From NCBI GenBank assembly GCA_002315975.1, contig DCIK01000015.1, forward strand, positions 49,932 through 113,931: DNA of 64,000 bases, given 5' to 3'. Shown here in pieces: positions 40,143-48,285 of the stretch (position 1 is the stretch's first letter; each line of letters begins with the position of its first letter). Source of the DNA: Clostridiales bacterium UBA1728 (lineage in GTDB: Bacteria > Bacillota > Clostridia > Oscillospirales > Oscillospiraceae). The notes beneath the pieces are model-generated. The model saw only the letters and a program-made list of their open reading frames with translations, had not been told where the DNA came from and made no database searches. A program made the position numbers and the translations under genes.

Positions 40143-40727
40143 ATGGATCAATCCAAAACCGGAGAGCTGATCCGCTCTCTTCGTCAGCGGCAGGGTCTGA
40201 CTCAGCTGCAGTTAGCGGAGATTATAGGTGTCAGCGATAAGGCTGTATCCAAATGGGAACGGGGCGGCGGCGCACCGGATATCGCAAGCCTTCCCCAACT
40301 GGCGGCTGCACTGGGTACCGACGCAGAGACCCTGCTCCGGGGCGAACTGCCCACTGACCGACAGGCCAACGGAAATGTGAAAAAGCTCAGATTCTATGTC
40401 TGCCCTCGCTGCGGCAATGGACTGACAGCGCTGGACGGTGCGGCAGTCTCCTGCTGCGGTCAGAGGCTGACAGCGCTTGAAGCGCAGAAGGCCGATGAGG
40501 TGCACGGCTTCCGTATTGAAGAAAGTGACGGGGACTGGTATGTGCGTATGGAGCACGAAATGAACCGGGAGCACGGGATCAGCTTCATTGCTCTCCTGAC
40601 GGAGGATATGCTGATGCTCAAAAAGCTCTATCCCCAGTGGTGCGCGGAGGCTCGCTTTCCGAGGTATTGCCACGGCAGCCTGTACTTCTACTGCACAAAG
40701 CACGGATTATTCAGGGATGTTCTATGA
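40143..40727 (+). CDS. XRE-family regulator with a desulfoferrodoxin-like domain
   Basis: This 194-aa protein has an N-terminal XRE helix-turn-helix (TGELIRSLRQRQGLTQLQLA, GVSDKAVSKWERGGGAPDIA, residues 6-65). The C-terminal part (80-194) resembles desulfoferrodoxin. A desulforedoxin-like site has Cys87, Cys90, Cys104 and Cys105 (CPRC ... CC). A superoxide-reductase-like site has His121, His138, His144, Cys184 and His187 (MEHEMNREHGISFI, YFYCTKHGLF), with ligand order and most spacings as in the enzyme. The catalytic Lys before the first His is Val. A redox- or iron-sensing repressor is a reasonable inference. ATG 40143 follows AGAGGTGAT. It is divergent from the ABC/CPBP operon. Confidence 0.83.
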   Translation: MDQSKTGELIRSLRQRQGLTQLQLAEIIGVSDKAVSKWERGGGAPDIASLPQLAAALGTDAETLLRGELPTDRQANGNVKKLRFYVCPRCGNGLTALDGAAVSCCGQRLTALEAQKADEVHGFRIEESDGDWYVRMEHEMNREHGISFIALLTEDMLMLKKLYPQWCAEARFPRYCHGSLYFYCTKHGLFRDVL

Positions 40728-40758
40728 AAAGAGCTGTACCGGACGGTACAGCTCTTTT
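40727..40758. terminator. Terminator between the XRE gene and ymdB
   Basis: A perfect 14-bp stem (40727-40740 with 40745-40758, arm AAAAGAGCTGTACC) has a four-base loop. Its A-rich and T-rich ends let it work in both directions for these convergent genes. Confidence 0.8.
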
Positions 40759-40760
40759 CC

Positions 40761-41534
40761 TTACTCAATCCGCATGGCCTCCGCGCGGGTGCAGGCACCG
40801 GTTTCGCTCTCGAGGGTGAAAAGGCAGCATTCCATTTTTGCGCTGCCCTTGGCCTGCTCGTAACGGCGCGGAGGATCGCCCAGAAACTTGCGGATGGACT
40901 GCTCTTTGGAAATCCCCAGCACCCCCTGCTTCGGTCCGGTCATGCCCAGGTCGGTGATGTAGCCGGTTCCGTTGGGCAGGATCGTGGCATCACTGGTCTG
41001 CACATGGGTGTGGGTTCCCCATACGGCAGAGACGCGTCCGTCCAGCATATAGCCCATGGCAAGCTTTTCGCTGGTGGCCTCGGCGTGCATATCCAGCAGC
41101 ACCATACGGGTCTGATTGTCCGCAAGAAGGTTATCGATAACCACAAAGGGGTTGTCCGTGTTGGTATCCAGCGTGAATTTTCCCAGCAGATTGATCACGC
41201 GGATGGGACCGAAGGGCGTGCTGTAGGTGGCATCGCCCCGGCCGGGGCACTGGGGCGCGAAATTGGCAGGACGCAGGATCCTTGCGTTCTGATCCAGATA
41301 GGGCTGCAGCTCCCAACGGGTCCAGGTGTGGTTGCCGAGGGTAATCACATCGGCACCGGCGTTGAATATCTGGTCGGCCTGGGTGGGGGTGATGCCCACC
41401 ACGTTGGCATTTTCACCGTTCACCACGCAGAAATCAATGCCAAGCTCCTTGCGCAGGGTTTTCAGCCGGTTCTGCAGAAAGCTCAGACCGCTCTGCCCCA
41501 CCACATCGCCAATGGCAAGAATATTCACTGTCAT
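40761..41534 (-). CDS. ymdB: YmdB-family metallophosphoesterase
   Basis: This 257-aa calcineurin-like phosphoesterase is of the TIGR00282/YmdB type. B. subtilis YmdB hydrolyses 2',3'-cyclic nucleotides and affects sporulation and biofilm choice. Metal-site motifs are NILAIGDVVGQSG, VVNGENANVVGITP, VITLGNHTWTRW, LLDMHAEATSEK and AVWGTHTHVQTSD. The C-terminal GMTGPKQGVLGISKEQSIRK is family-specific. It follows the AI-2E-type permease gene by 5 bases and shares its strand. Confidence 0.93.
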   Translation of the reverse strand: MTVNILAIGDVVGQSGLSFLQNRLKTLRKELGIDFCVVNGENANVVGITPTQADQIFNAGADVITLGNHTWTRWELQPYLDQNARILRPANFAPQCPGRGDATYSTPFGPIRVINLLGKFTLDTNTDNPFVVIDNLLADNQTRMVLLDMHAEATSEKLAMGYMLDGRVSAVWGTHTHVQTSDATILPNGTGYITDLGMTGPKQGVLGISKEQSIRKFLGDPPRRYEQAKGSAKMECCLFTLESETGACTRAEAMRIE

Positions 41535-41539
41535 CTCGA

Positions 41540-42733
41540 TTACTCCTCCTCGTAGCTCTCTTCATCATCGTTGCAGGTGCAGGCGGGGGATTCGGGCTTT
41601 TTGAACAGGTGGATCATGCCGCGCTCGTTCATATCCGTGAGAATGGCCACGGCAATGGGCAGGGCGAAGAGACCCAGTCCGCCAAAGAGCTCCGTGCCGG
41701 CGTACATACAGATCAGCGTTACGATGGGCTTCATACCCACGTGCTTGCCGACGATCTTCGGCTCCACGATCTGCCTTGCGATGACAACAACCGCATATAC
41801 GATAAAGAGACCCACGCCCTGAACGGTGGCACCGGACATCAGCGTAAAGATAGCCCAGGGCAGGAGAATCATGCCGCTGCCCACAATGGGGAAGGCGTCA
41901 AAGAGGGAAATCAGCAGGCCGAGAGTCAGCGGTCGATCCACTCCGATAATCAGGAGGCCCACGGTGATCTCTGCGGCAGTGATGACGAAAATCAGCGCAT
42001 AGGAGCGAAGGAACTGCCAGACGATATCGAGGAAGGTGTCCTTCACATCAATGACCATCTGCAGAGGCGCGTCCGGCAGGTTGCAGTTAATGAAATCCTT
42101 AATGGAATCAAAGTCAATGGCAATAAAGACCGTGGCGATGAGACAGATGATGGTATTCAGCAGGATGCTGGGCAGCTTGGTGGCAAAGGAGGATATCCAG
42201 GTAACTGCGTTCACAGAGAACCTGGTAACAGCGCTGCCTAAAGACGAAATCACATTGGGGATAGCGTCCTCCACGGTTTTCAGAAGGGTCTTGTCCATCT
42301 TTCCGGCCCACGCGAGAATATCTTCGGCAGCTTCCTCCAGCTCGGGGAGAACTGTATCGGTATAAATTCCGGGTATCGCTGCGACGATATCGCCTATGTT
42401 GCCCGCCAGTCGGACAATGATGAGCGTAACGAGACCGCCGATCACAAGGAAAAGCAGAAGTACGCTGAGGATACCGGCCAGCGTTTTATTCATAATGAAG
42501 CGCCGCCTTACCGGGACGCGGTTCCCGTCCTTATCTTTTGTCCAGCGAACCTCACTGCTGAGAAAACGGGCAATGGGCCGGGACACGGCGGCAAACACCA
42601 GCGCCAGGAAGAAGGGCAGGAGCATATTGATGAGATAGCGGAACACAAGAAAGATCAGCGCAATGATCACGGCCCAGAAGGCCATGTTTATCAGAAAATG
42701 ACGCTTTCTTTCAATTTTTGCATCTTTATCCAT
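41540..42733 (-). CDS. AI-2E family permease, YtvI-like
   Basis: This 397-aa membrane protein has seven or eight helices and the AI-2E/PerM signatures LLPFFLALVFAAVSRPIARF, SLFDAFPIVGSGMILLPWAI and VEPKIVGKHVGMKPIVTL. An extracellular or cytoplasmic helical domain lies at about 110-220. In Firmicutes the YtvI branch is annotated as a sporulation integral membrane protein, and other members export peptides or small molecules. The C-terminal tail has CTC and an acidic end (DDEESYEEE). It is the gene upstream of ymdB in the same unit. Confidence 0.87.
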   Translation of the reverse strand: MDKDAKIERKRHFLINMAFWAVIIALIFLVFRYLINMLLPFFLALVFAAVSRPIARFLSSEVRWTKDKDGNRVPVRRRFIMNKTLAGILSVLLLFLVIGGLVTLIIVRLAGNIGDIVAAIPGIYTDTVLPELEEAAEDILAWAGKMDKTLLKTVEDAIPNVISSLGSAVTRFSVNAVTWISSFATKLPSILLNTIICLIATVFIAIDFDSIKDFINCNLPDAPLQMVIDVKDTFLDIVWQFLRSYALIFVITAAEITVGLLIIGVDRPLTLGLLISLFDAFPIVGSGMILLPWAIFTLMSGATVQGVGLFIVYAVVVIARQIVEPKIVGKHVGMKPIVTLICMYAGTELFGGLGLFALPIAVAILTDMNERGMIHLFKKPESPACTCNDDEESYEEE

Positions 42734-42742
42734 AGTCTCTCC

Positions 42743-44194
42743 TTATTCATACAGGCAGGAGCCGGGCAGCAATACCTGACCGTTAAAACCGACTTGCTTC
42801 AGCGCAGACGGAACGATGATAGGCTCGTTGAGCTGCGGCAGGGCGTAGGCAAGGCCGTGGGCGTAAACCCGCTCCTGCAGCTTCTCCATGAGCTCCGACG
42901 TGTCGGTCTTAGGCTTTTGAAGACTCTCAAGGAGATTGAGCAGGCTTGCATCCTCCAGACCGCCCCGAAGAAGCTTCGCGCCATCGCTGTAGTTCCAGAG
43001 CTCTGCCCATTGCTGTACGACAGAGGGGCACGACTGGGTTTCTACTATAGCAAGATCCCAGCTCTCCTCCTCGGAGCTCACAAGGCGGACGGTAACGCCC
43101 AAAGCCTCCCACTGCCGACTCAGCTGCTGCGCTGCGATTCTGCTCTCGCCGCTTTCTGCGCAAAGGAGCGTAAGGGTGAGCTTGCTCAGAGTGCTGTTTT
43201 CCACAGCCGTATGTTTGCTCTGGTAGCTGTCCCCCGCAAAGCTGACGGAATCGGGATTACCCAGTGCGCTGCAAGCCCGGCCTCCCAGAGCGTCCGCAAG
43301 AGCGGCAGCGTCTATAGAGCTGAACAGTGCCAGACGCAGCTGCTCATCCTCAAGCTTACTCCCCTTTCCCACATTGGGAAGCAGGAAGCGGGCCGCGGAG
43401 CTATAGGAATCCAGCGCTTTGAACAGATCGCTGTAGCTGCCGCCGGGAAGGAAATCCACGGCATCCTCATAGCTGATGCCAAGGGCCATATCCGCCTTTC
43501 CGGTCTCCAGCGCAATGACCTGCGCAGAAGCGGAGTTGATGAAGAGATAACGGATGATCCTGACATTCTGCTTCCCCTCTGCGTGACCCCAGTAGCCTTC
43601 GTTGGGAATGAGCAGCAGCTCACTTTCGCTCTCCTCGGCGATCTTATAAGGGCCGGTTCCGCTGCCTTCGCTGTGATAGAGGGGTACGCTGCAGAGCCAA
43701 CAACGCTCCTCCCGTTCACTGAGGGGGCGCTCAAAGCGCAGGAGCAGCTTCCCGTCCTCCGTTTCCTCAGCCGAAGCAAGGAGCTTGTCCCCTGTTTTCT
43801 CAGCAAAGGCAAGATAGGACGCTGCGGCATCGGCAATGCTCAGGGCGTTCCCCTCGCTGTCGCAGATGTCAGAACAAAGAGATATAGTATAGCTTGCGCT
43901 GCCCGCTTCGTGTTCGGCTTCATCCTCCGCCAGAAGGGGCATGAGCTTGTCCTCACTTAGAAGGTAAAGGCTCTCGTAAACCTCTGCATAGCGGTCTTCA
44001 TTTCGTGGAGCGATCACCCGCACTTCCTCCGGACGGGAATCAGCAGGCTCCGCAGGAGCTTCTGTCACCGTTGCAGGGGTGGGAGTCGCCTCTGCGCTCT
44101 CCGCAGGAGCAGCGGTGGGAGCAACGGCTTTTTCGCCGCAGCCAAGCATCCCAAAGAGCAGAAGTATCAGAATAAGAGGCGCAAATCGACGCAT
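42743..44194 (-). CDS. Orphan oligopeptide-type solute-binding lipoprotein
   Basis: This 483-aa protein begins with a lipoprotein signal (LILILLLFGMLGCGEK, Cys19) and an Ala/Pro/Thr-rich linker, then a family 5 extracellular solute-binding fold (YESLYLLSEDKLMPLLAED, GTGPYKIAEES, EGYWGHAEGKQNVRIIRYLF, LETGKADMALGISYEDAVDF). Such proteins bind peptides or metal chelates for Opp/Dpp-type transporters, but no permease or ATPase gene is adjacent. The core is shorter and more diverged than OppA. ATG 44194 has AGAGGTGA; the GTG at 44203 lies within that site. It ends 9 bases before the AI-2E-type gene. Confidence 0.82.
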   Translation of the reverse strand: MRRFAPLILILLLFGMLGCGEKAVAPTAAPAESAEATPTPATVTEAPAEPADSRPEEVRVIAPRNEDRYAEVYESLYLLSEDKLMPLLAEDEAEHEAGSASYTISLCSDICDSEGNALSIADAAASYLAFAEKTGDKLLASAEETEDGKLLLRFERPLSEREERCWLCSVPLYHSEGSGTGPYKIAEESESELLLIPNEGYWGHAEGKQNVRIIRYLFINSASAQVIALETGKADMALGISYEDAVDFLPGGSYSDLFKALDSYSSAARFLLPNVGKGSKLEDEQLRLALFSSIDAAALADALGGRACSALGNPDSVSFAGDSYQSKHTAVENSTLSKLTLTLLCAESGESRIAAQQLSRQWEALGVTVRLVSSEEESWDLAIVETQSCPSVVQQWAELWNYSDGAKLLRGGLEDASLLNLLESLQKPKTDTSELMEKLQERVYAHGLAYALPQLNEPIIVPSALKQVGFNGQVLLPGSCLYE

Positions 44195-44256
44195 GGTATT
44201 CACCTCTGTACAATAAAAAAGTATCTCCTACTTGAGGAAGATTCAAACAAACGCAC

Positions 44257-45207
44257 TCAGTCCTTCACGAAGAGTGCCTGAATATCCGCCCAGATACGGT
44301 TCAGCTTGTCGCTGTTCTGATCCAGCCATGAGGCAACATCCCGGTATACGGAGAATATCTCTTCGCCGGCCTCCTTCAGCTTGCTGCGCCAGCCTCTGGC
44401 CTTTTCCTGCAGCTCGTCAGCCTTGGCTTTCATCTCCCGGAGGTGCTCAACCGTCTCCCTGATCTCCTCGACCTTTTCCCGGAGCTTCAGTTCATCCAGC
44501 TTTTCCATCTGACGGCAGAGCGTGAGCAGCTGCTGGATCTGGCTGTCGTTGAGGGTAACATGATACTCGTCGGCAATCTCTGCGATGCGCTCCTTCAGCT
44601 CCTCGTCAGTGAGGGTAGCTGTGTACTCCAGCGCTCCCTTCAGCGATTCCACAATGAGCGAAGCGTCAAAGGAGCCGAACTGCTCGGCCAGCTCGCCGGT
44701 GAGAAGCAGCTCCTCCACGCTGACGGACTTGGCATCAGCCGAAAGCAGCGTTCCCGTCATGTCTTCATAGGCCTTATAAATACCGACAAGAGCAGCCGTA
44801 CCGGAAACCTCAAAGGGTGCGGAAATAACCACGGAAACATCGTTAATACCAGCGGTGGCCAGAGCGCTCTTATACATATCCTCTGTGCACCAGGCTATGT
44901 TATGGCGCTCAACCTTGCAGCCGCTGCCCTCGGGCAGAACGCGGATGTAGACGCAGCTGCAGGCCACGGTGCCGATGACGGAGGAATCGAGAGAATTGCC
45001 CAGCAGGGCATATTCATCCTCGTTACTGACAGTCAGCTCCCGGACCGTGCCGCGCTCAAGCTGAAAATCGCCGTAGACCCGGGCAATTTCCGCCTCGGTC
45101 AGATCATCGCCGATCACAACGCGAACCTCCCCGGCATCCACAGCCGAGACATACATAGCAGAACAGAGAATACCGAAAATCAAAATCGCTGAAATAATCC
45201 GTTTCAA
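44257..45207 (-). CDS. DUF1002 secreted protein
   Basis: This 316-aa protein has a signal peptide (ISAILIFGILCSAMYVSAVD) and the DUF1002 pattern: VVIGDDLTEAEIARVYGDF, IRVLPEGSGCKVERHNIAWC, VVISAPFEVSGTAALVGIYK and LSADAKSVSVEELLLTGEL. A helical C-terminal stretch with coiled-coil character (ELKLREKVEEIRETVEHLRE) follows. The family is common in spore-formers, is exported and is uncharacterised. The start is TTG 45207 with a consensus GGAGGTGAT upstream. Confidence 0.85.
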   Translation of the reverse strand: MKRIISAILIFGILCSAMYVSAVDAGEVRVVIGDDLTEAEIARVYGDFQLERGTVRELTVSNEDEYALLGNSLDSSVIGTVACSCVYIRVLPEGSGCKVERHNIAWCTEDMYKSALATAGINDVSVVISAPFEVSGTAALVGIYKAYEDMTGTLLSADAKSVSVEELLLTGELAEQFGSFDASLIVESLKGALEYTATLTDEELKERIAEIADEYHVTLNDSQIQQLLTLCRQMEKLDELKLREKVEEIRETVEHLREMKAKADELQEKARGWRSKLKEAGEEIFSVYRDVASWLDQNSDKLNRIWADIQALFVKD

Positions 45208-45303
45208 AAAAAATCACCTCCGGGCTGAAAAACAGTATAACACAGCTTCAGAAAAAAAGATATGTCCGATTTATGAAAACTATACCCAAACTCAAACTTT
45301 TTC

Positions 45304-45332
45304 TTGCACTGATTGCCTCATAGTGGTAAACT
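45304..45332 (+). promoter_or_regulatory. Promoter of glmM
   Basis: TTGCAC (45304-45309) and TAAACT (45327-45332) have a 17-bp spacer, about 45 bases before the glmM start codon. The -10 box is a partial match. Confidence 0.5.
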
Positions 45333-45376
45333 GCTCACAGCAAAAACCATTCTATTCCACTAAAGGAGTGACCCCT

Positions 45377-46726
45377 ATGGGTAAATATTTCGGTACTGAC
45401 GGCTTCCGCGGCGAAGCGAATGTGGACCTGACCGCCATGCACGCCTTCAAGGTTGGTATGTTCCTGGGCTGGTACTACGGTCACGAGCACAAGGCTCGCA
45501 TCGTCATCGGCAAGGATACCCGCCGTTCCAGCTATATGTTTGAGGATGCTCTCTGCGCCGGTCTTACCGCCGCCGGAGCGGACGCTTATCTTCTCCATGT
45601 TACCACTACTCCCAGCGTCAGCTATGTGGCCCGCACTGAGGGATTTGACTGCGGCGTGATGATCTCCGCCAGCCACAATCCCTTCCAGGATAACGGCATC
45701 AAGCTCATCAACGGCCACGGCGAGAAGATGGACGATGCCGTTATCGATGAGGTTGAAAAGTATCTCGACGGCAAGTGGGAGGTTCCCCTGGCCACCGGCG
45801 GCGACATCGGTCAGGTCATTGACTATGCCGCCGGACGCAACCGCTATGTGGGCTACATCATCTCTCTGGCCACCTGCTCCTACCGGGGCATGAAGGTGGG
45901 ACTGGACTGCTCCAACGGCTCCACCTGGCAGATCGCCAAGAGCGTCTTCGATGCCCTGGGCGCCGAGACCTATGTCATCAACAACCATCCCGACGGCGTG
46001 AACGTGAACCTTGACTGCGGCTCCACCCACATCAAGGGTCTGCAGCGCTTTGTCAAAGAAAAGGGACTGGATGTGGGCTTTGCCTTCGACGGCGATGCGG
46101 ATCGCTGCCTGGCTGTGGACGAAAAGGGCAATGAGGTCAACGGCGACAAGATCATGTATGTGGCCGCCCGCTACATGAAGGACAAGGGTCTGCTGGGCGA
46201 TACCAAGGTTGTTACCACCGTCATGAGCAACTTCGGCCTCTACAAGGCTCTGGATGAGCTGGGCATCGGCTATGAGAAGACTGCTGTGGGCGACAAGTAT
46301 GTTTATGAGAATATGGTACAAAACGACCATCTCATCGGCGGAGAGCAGAGCGGACACATTATCTTCCGCCGTCACGCCACCACCGGCGACGGTCTGATTA
46401 CCGCCGTGAAAATCATGGAGTGCCTGCTGGAGCAGAAGACCACCCTCTCCGAGCTGGCTGCCCCCGTGACCATGGTGCCCCAGATTCTCAAGAATGTGGA
46501 GGTCACCGACAAGGACGAAACCATGAACGCCGCCTGCGTGCAGAACTCCGTGAAGGAATGCGAAAAGCTGCTTGGCGACAGCGGCCGTGTGCTCCTGCGC
46601 AAGTCCGGCACCGAGCCCGTCCTCCGCGTGATGAGCGAGGGCACCGATCCCCAGCTCTGCGAGGAAATGGTGGAGAAAATGATTGATTCCATGCGTCAGG
46701 GCGGTTTTCTCGTCAAGGTGCGCTAA
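45377..46726 (+). CDS. glmM: Phosphoglucosamine mutase GlmM
   Basis: This 449-aa alpha-D-phosphohexomutase converts glucosamine-6-phosphate to glucosamine-1-phosphate for UDP-GlcNAc synthesis. Markers are MGKYFGTDGFRGEANVDLT (the GlmM-type start), the phosphoserine loop VMISASHNPFQDNG (Ser99), the metal loop FDGDADRCLAVDEKG, the sugar loop GGEQSGHIIF and the phosphate-binding RKSGTEPVLRVM. Codon use is strongly biased to C-ending codons, unlike most neighbours, which suggests high expression. ATG 45377 has AAAGGAGTGA. The stop TAA overlaps the SD of the next gene. Confidence 0.96.
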   Translation: MGKYFGTDGFRGEANVDLTAMHAFKVGMFLGWYYGHEHKARIVIGKDTRRSSYMFEDALCAGLTAAGADAYLLHVTTTPSVSYVARTEGFDCGVMISASHNPFQDNGIKLINGHGEKMDDAVIDEVEKYLDGKWEVPLATGGDIGQVIDYAAGRNRYVGYIISLATCSYRGMKVGLDCSNGSTWQIAKSVFDALGAETYVINNHPDGVNVNLDCGSTHIKGLQRFVKEKGLDVGFAFDGDADRCLAVDEKGNEVNGDKIMYVAARYMKDKGLLGDTKVVTTVMSNFGLYKALDELGIGYEKTAVGDKYVYENMVQNDHLIGGEQSGHIIFRRHATTGDGLITAVKIMECLLEQKTTLSELAAPVTMVPQILKNVEVTDKDETMNAACVQNSVKECEKLLGDSGRVLLRKSGTEPVLRVMSEGTDPQLCEEMVEKMIDSMRQGGFLVKVR

Positions 46727-46739
46727 GGAGATATGCATT

Positions 46740-47399
46740 ATGTATACCATTAATGATCTGTTTGATCTGAACTACACCATTGCCGCTCCCCTTTTCGAGG
46801 GCAAAACCTATCCCTGGGAAGTGCTGGACGACATCAAGAGCTTTATTCTCACTCTGGGCCCCACGCTCCCTGCGAATGAGTATGAGGAGCGCAGCGAGGG
46901 CGTTTGGGTGGCCAGGGATGCCACCGTGTTCCCCTCTGCCTATCTGGGCGCTCCCTGCATCATCGACCACGGTGCCGAGGTGCGGCACTGCGCCTTTATC
47001 CGCGGCAGCGCCATTGTGGGCAAGGGTGCCGTGGTGGGCAACAGCGTGGAGCTGAAGAACTGCATCCTCTTTGACGGTGTTCAGACCCCCCATTATAATT
47101 ATGTGGGTGACAGCGTTCTGGGCTACAAATCCCATATGGGTGCCGGCTCCGTCACCTCCAATGTGAAGAGCGACAAGACCCTCGTGGTTGTCAAAAACGG
47201 CGACGAGAAGTTCGAAACCGGCCGGAAGAAGTTCGGTGCCATGCTGGGCGATTTTGTGGAGGTTGGCTGCAACAGCGTGCTGAATCCCGGCACCGTGGTG
47301 GGACGCCATACCAACATCTATCCCACCTCCTGCGTCCGCGGTGTGGTTCCCGAAGGGCACATCTGGAAGGATAAGGATCACATCGTAAAGAAATACTGA
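46740..47399 (+). CDS. Left-handed beta-helix acyl/nucleotidyl-transferase-like protein
   Basis: This 219-aa protein is mostly hexapeptide repeats (ARDATVFPSAYLGAPCIIDH, CAFIRGSAIVGKGAVVGNSV, GDFVEVGCNSVLNPGTVVGR) that fold as a left-handed beta helix, like the C-terminal half of GlmU. The N-terminal MYTINDLFDLNYTIAAPLFE does not encode a nucleotidyltransferase. Coupling to glmM suggests that it carries out or supports the acetyl-transfer step of UDP-GlcNAc synthesis, but the acceptor is not shown. It shares the C-ending codon bias of glmM. ATG 46740 has AAGGAG that overlaps the glmM stop. A terminator follows. Confidence 0.82.
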   Translation: MYTINDLFDLNYTIAAPLFEGKTYPWEVLDDIKSFILTLGPTLPANEYEERSEGVWVARDATVFPSAYLGAPCIIDHGAEVRHCAFIRGSAIVGKGAVVGNSVELKNCILFDGVQTPHYNYVGDSVLGYKSHMGAGSVTSNVKSDKTLVVVKNGDEKFETGRKKFGAMLGDFVEVGCNSVLNPGTVVGRHTNIYPTSCVRGVVPEGHIWKDKDHIVKKY

Positions 47400-47403
47400 T
47401 GGA

Positions 47404-47431
47404 AACAGCTGCCCTCTCGGCAGCTGTTTTT
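47404..47431. terminator. Terminator after the glmM unit
   Basis: AACAGCTGCC (47404-47413) pairs with GGCAGCTGTT (47419-47428) around CTCTC, followed by TTT. It sits between convergent genes and overlaps the stop of the YgjP-like gene by a few bases. Confidence 0.8.
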
Positions 47432-47984
47432 ATGTCTGAGGAAGGCGCGCCATCAGAGAGGAGCCCTGCTCCTTCAGCCATTTCTCGGCATTCCGATAAT
47501 TCGGAAATATCCGCAGCACCTCATCATAGAATTCCCGGGAGTGGTTCATATGCTTCAGATGACAGAGCTCATGGACAACCACGCTGTCCAGCACCTCCGC
47601 AGGGGCAAGGAGCAAGAGGCAGTTAAAGTTCAGATTTCCTTTGCTGCTGCAGCTCCCCCACTTGCTTCTCTGGGCGCGTATGGTGATGCGCTCCGGAGAA
47701 ACAAGCAACTGCGGCGCATAAAAGGCCACTCTTTCGGCAAATACTGTTTTTGCCCTGCGCTTGAGCTCTGAGAGCTCCTCTTCGCTCAGCTTTTCGACAG
47801 TCGAGAGCTCGGCCTTCTCTCTGGCCTGACGGCTGAGCTGGCGAAGAATCCACGCCTCATTTCGGCGAATGAAATCCTCTATATTCCTCCGGGTAGCGCG
47901 CAGGGGTGCGCGTACCAGCAGCTCACCGTCCCGGATCTCCAACGAAAGTGTTTTTCGTGTGCTTTTAATAACTTTGTATTCCAC
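47430..47984 (-). CDS. YgjP-like (DUF45) zinc metallopeptidase
   Basis: This 184-aa protein is of the YgjP/WLM family. It has an N-terminal beta-rich part (TRKTLSLEIRDGELLVRAPL) and a metallopeptidase core with the zinc motif DSVVVHELCHLKHMNHSREF (HExxH plus a third ligand). IRAQRSKWGSCSSKGNLNFN is also family-typical. The cellular substrate is unknown; some members are linked to DNA-repair helicases. The start is GTG 47984. A -35/-10 pair lies at 48067-48040. Confidence 0.9.
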   Translation of the reverse strand: MEYKVIKSTRKTLSLEIRDGELLVRAPLRATRRNIEDFIRRNEAWILRQLSRQAREKAELSTVEKLSEEELSELKRRAKTVFAERVAFYAPQLLVSPERITIRAQRSKWGSCSSKGNLNFNCLLLLAPAEVLDSVVVHELCHLKHMNHSREFYDEVLRIFPNYRNAEKWLKEQGSSLMARLPQT

Positions 47985-48039
47985 CTGCGGTATATCCCCT
48001 TGTCAAGCAAACTTCGGAAGGTAGATGCGCTTCTGAATT

Positions 48040-48067
48040 ATTATACACTTTCCCCGCAAAAAAGCAA
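48040..48067 (-). promoter_or_regulatory. Promoter of the YgjP-like gene
   Basis: On the minus strand TTGCTT (48067-48062), a 16-bp spacer and TATAAT (48045-48040) lie about 55 bases before the GTG start. Confidence 0.55.
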
Positions 48068-48200
48068 TCTTATCCTGTTTCTGTGATATTACTTTTTGTA
48101 ATGGCTCCATTCTTTTTTGAATAAACAATAAATTTTCCGCATTATGTATTAGAGAAGCGGATTTTCGTCCTTTGTGTGTGGACAAAGTGCATATTTGTTC

Positions 48201-48229
48201 TTGACATTTCATTCCATATCTATTATAGT
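48201..48229 (+). promoter_or_regulatory. Promoter of the ECF S-component gene
   Basis: TTGACA (48201-48206), a 17-bp spacer and TATAGT (48224-48229) give a near-consensus sigma-A promoter. The leader to ATG 48286 is about 50 bases with AAGGAGG. I saw no riboswitch in it. Confidence 0.75.
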
Positions 48230-48285
48230 TTAGCTATAAATTGCGCTGCACCCATTCAGGGGCAACAGCAAGGAGGTTATAATTT

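Larger units (their letters stand above)
47985..48285. other. Intergenic region with divergent promoters
   Basis: About 300 AT-rich bases separate the YgjP-like gene from the ECF S-component gene. I see one minus-strand promoter (48040-48067), one plus-strand promoter (48201-48229) and a short leader with a good SD. A 69-codon minus-strand frame (48003-48212) overlaps both promoters and has no coding character, so I leave it out. Confidence 0.6.

Noticed and set aside
45335..46750. Long open frame (471 codons) on the minus strand opposite glmM
   Set aside because: The C-ending codon bias of glmM removes stops on the other strand; the translation is low-complexity (Gly/His/Val-rich) and has no family match.
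48003..48212. 69-codon frame on the minus strand in the gap before the ECF S-component gene
   Set aside because: It overlaps promoters on both strands, lacks an SD and is basic and low in coding character.
48230..48285. Possible vitamin riboswitch before the S-component gene
   Set aside because: The leader is only about 50 bases and shows none of the conserved cores that I know (TPP, FMN, cobalamin, preQ1).
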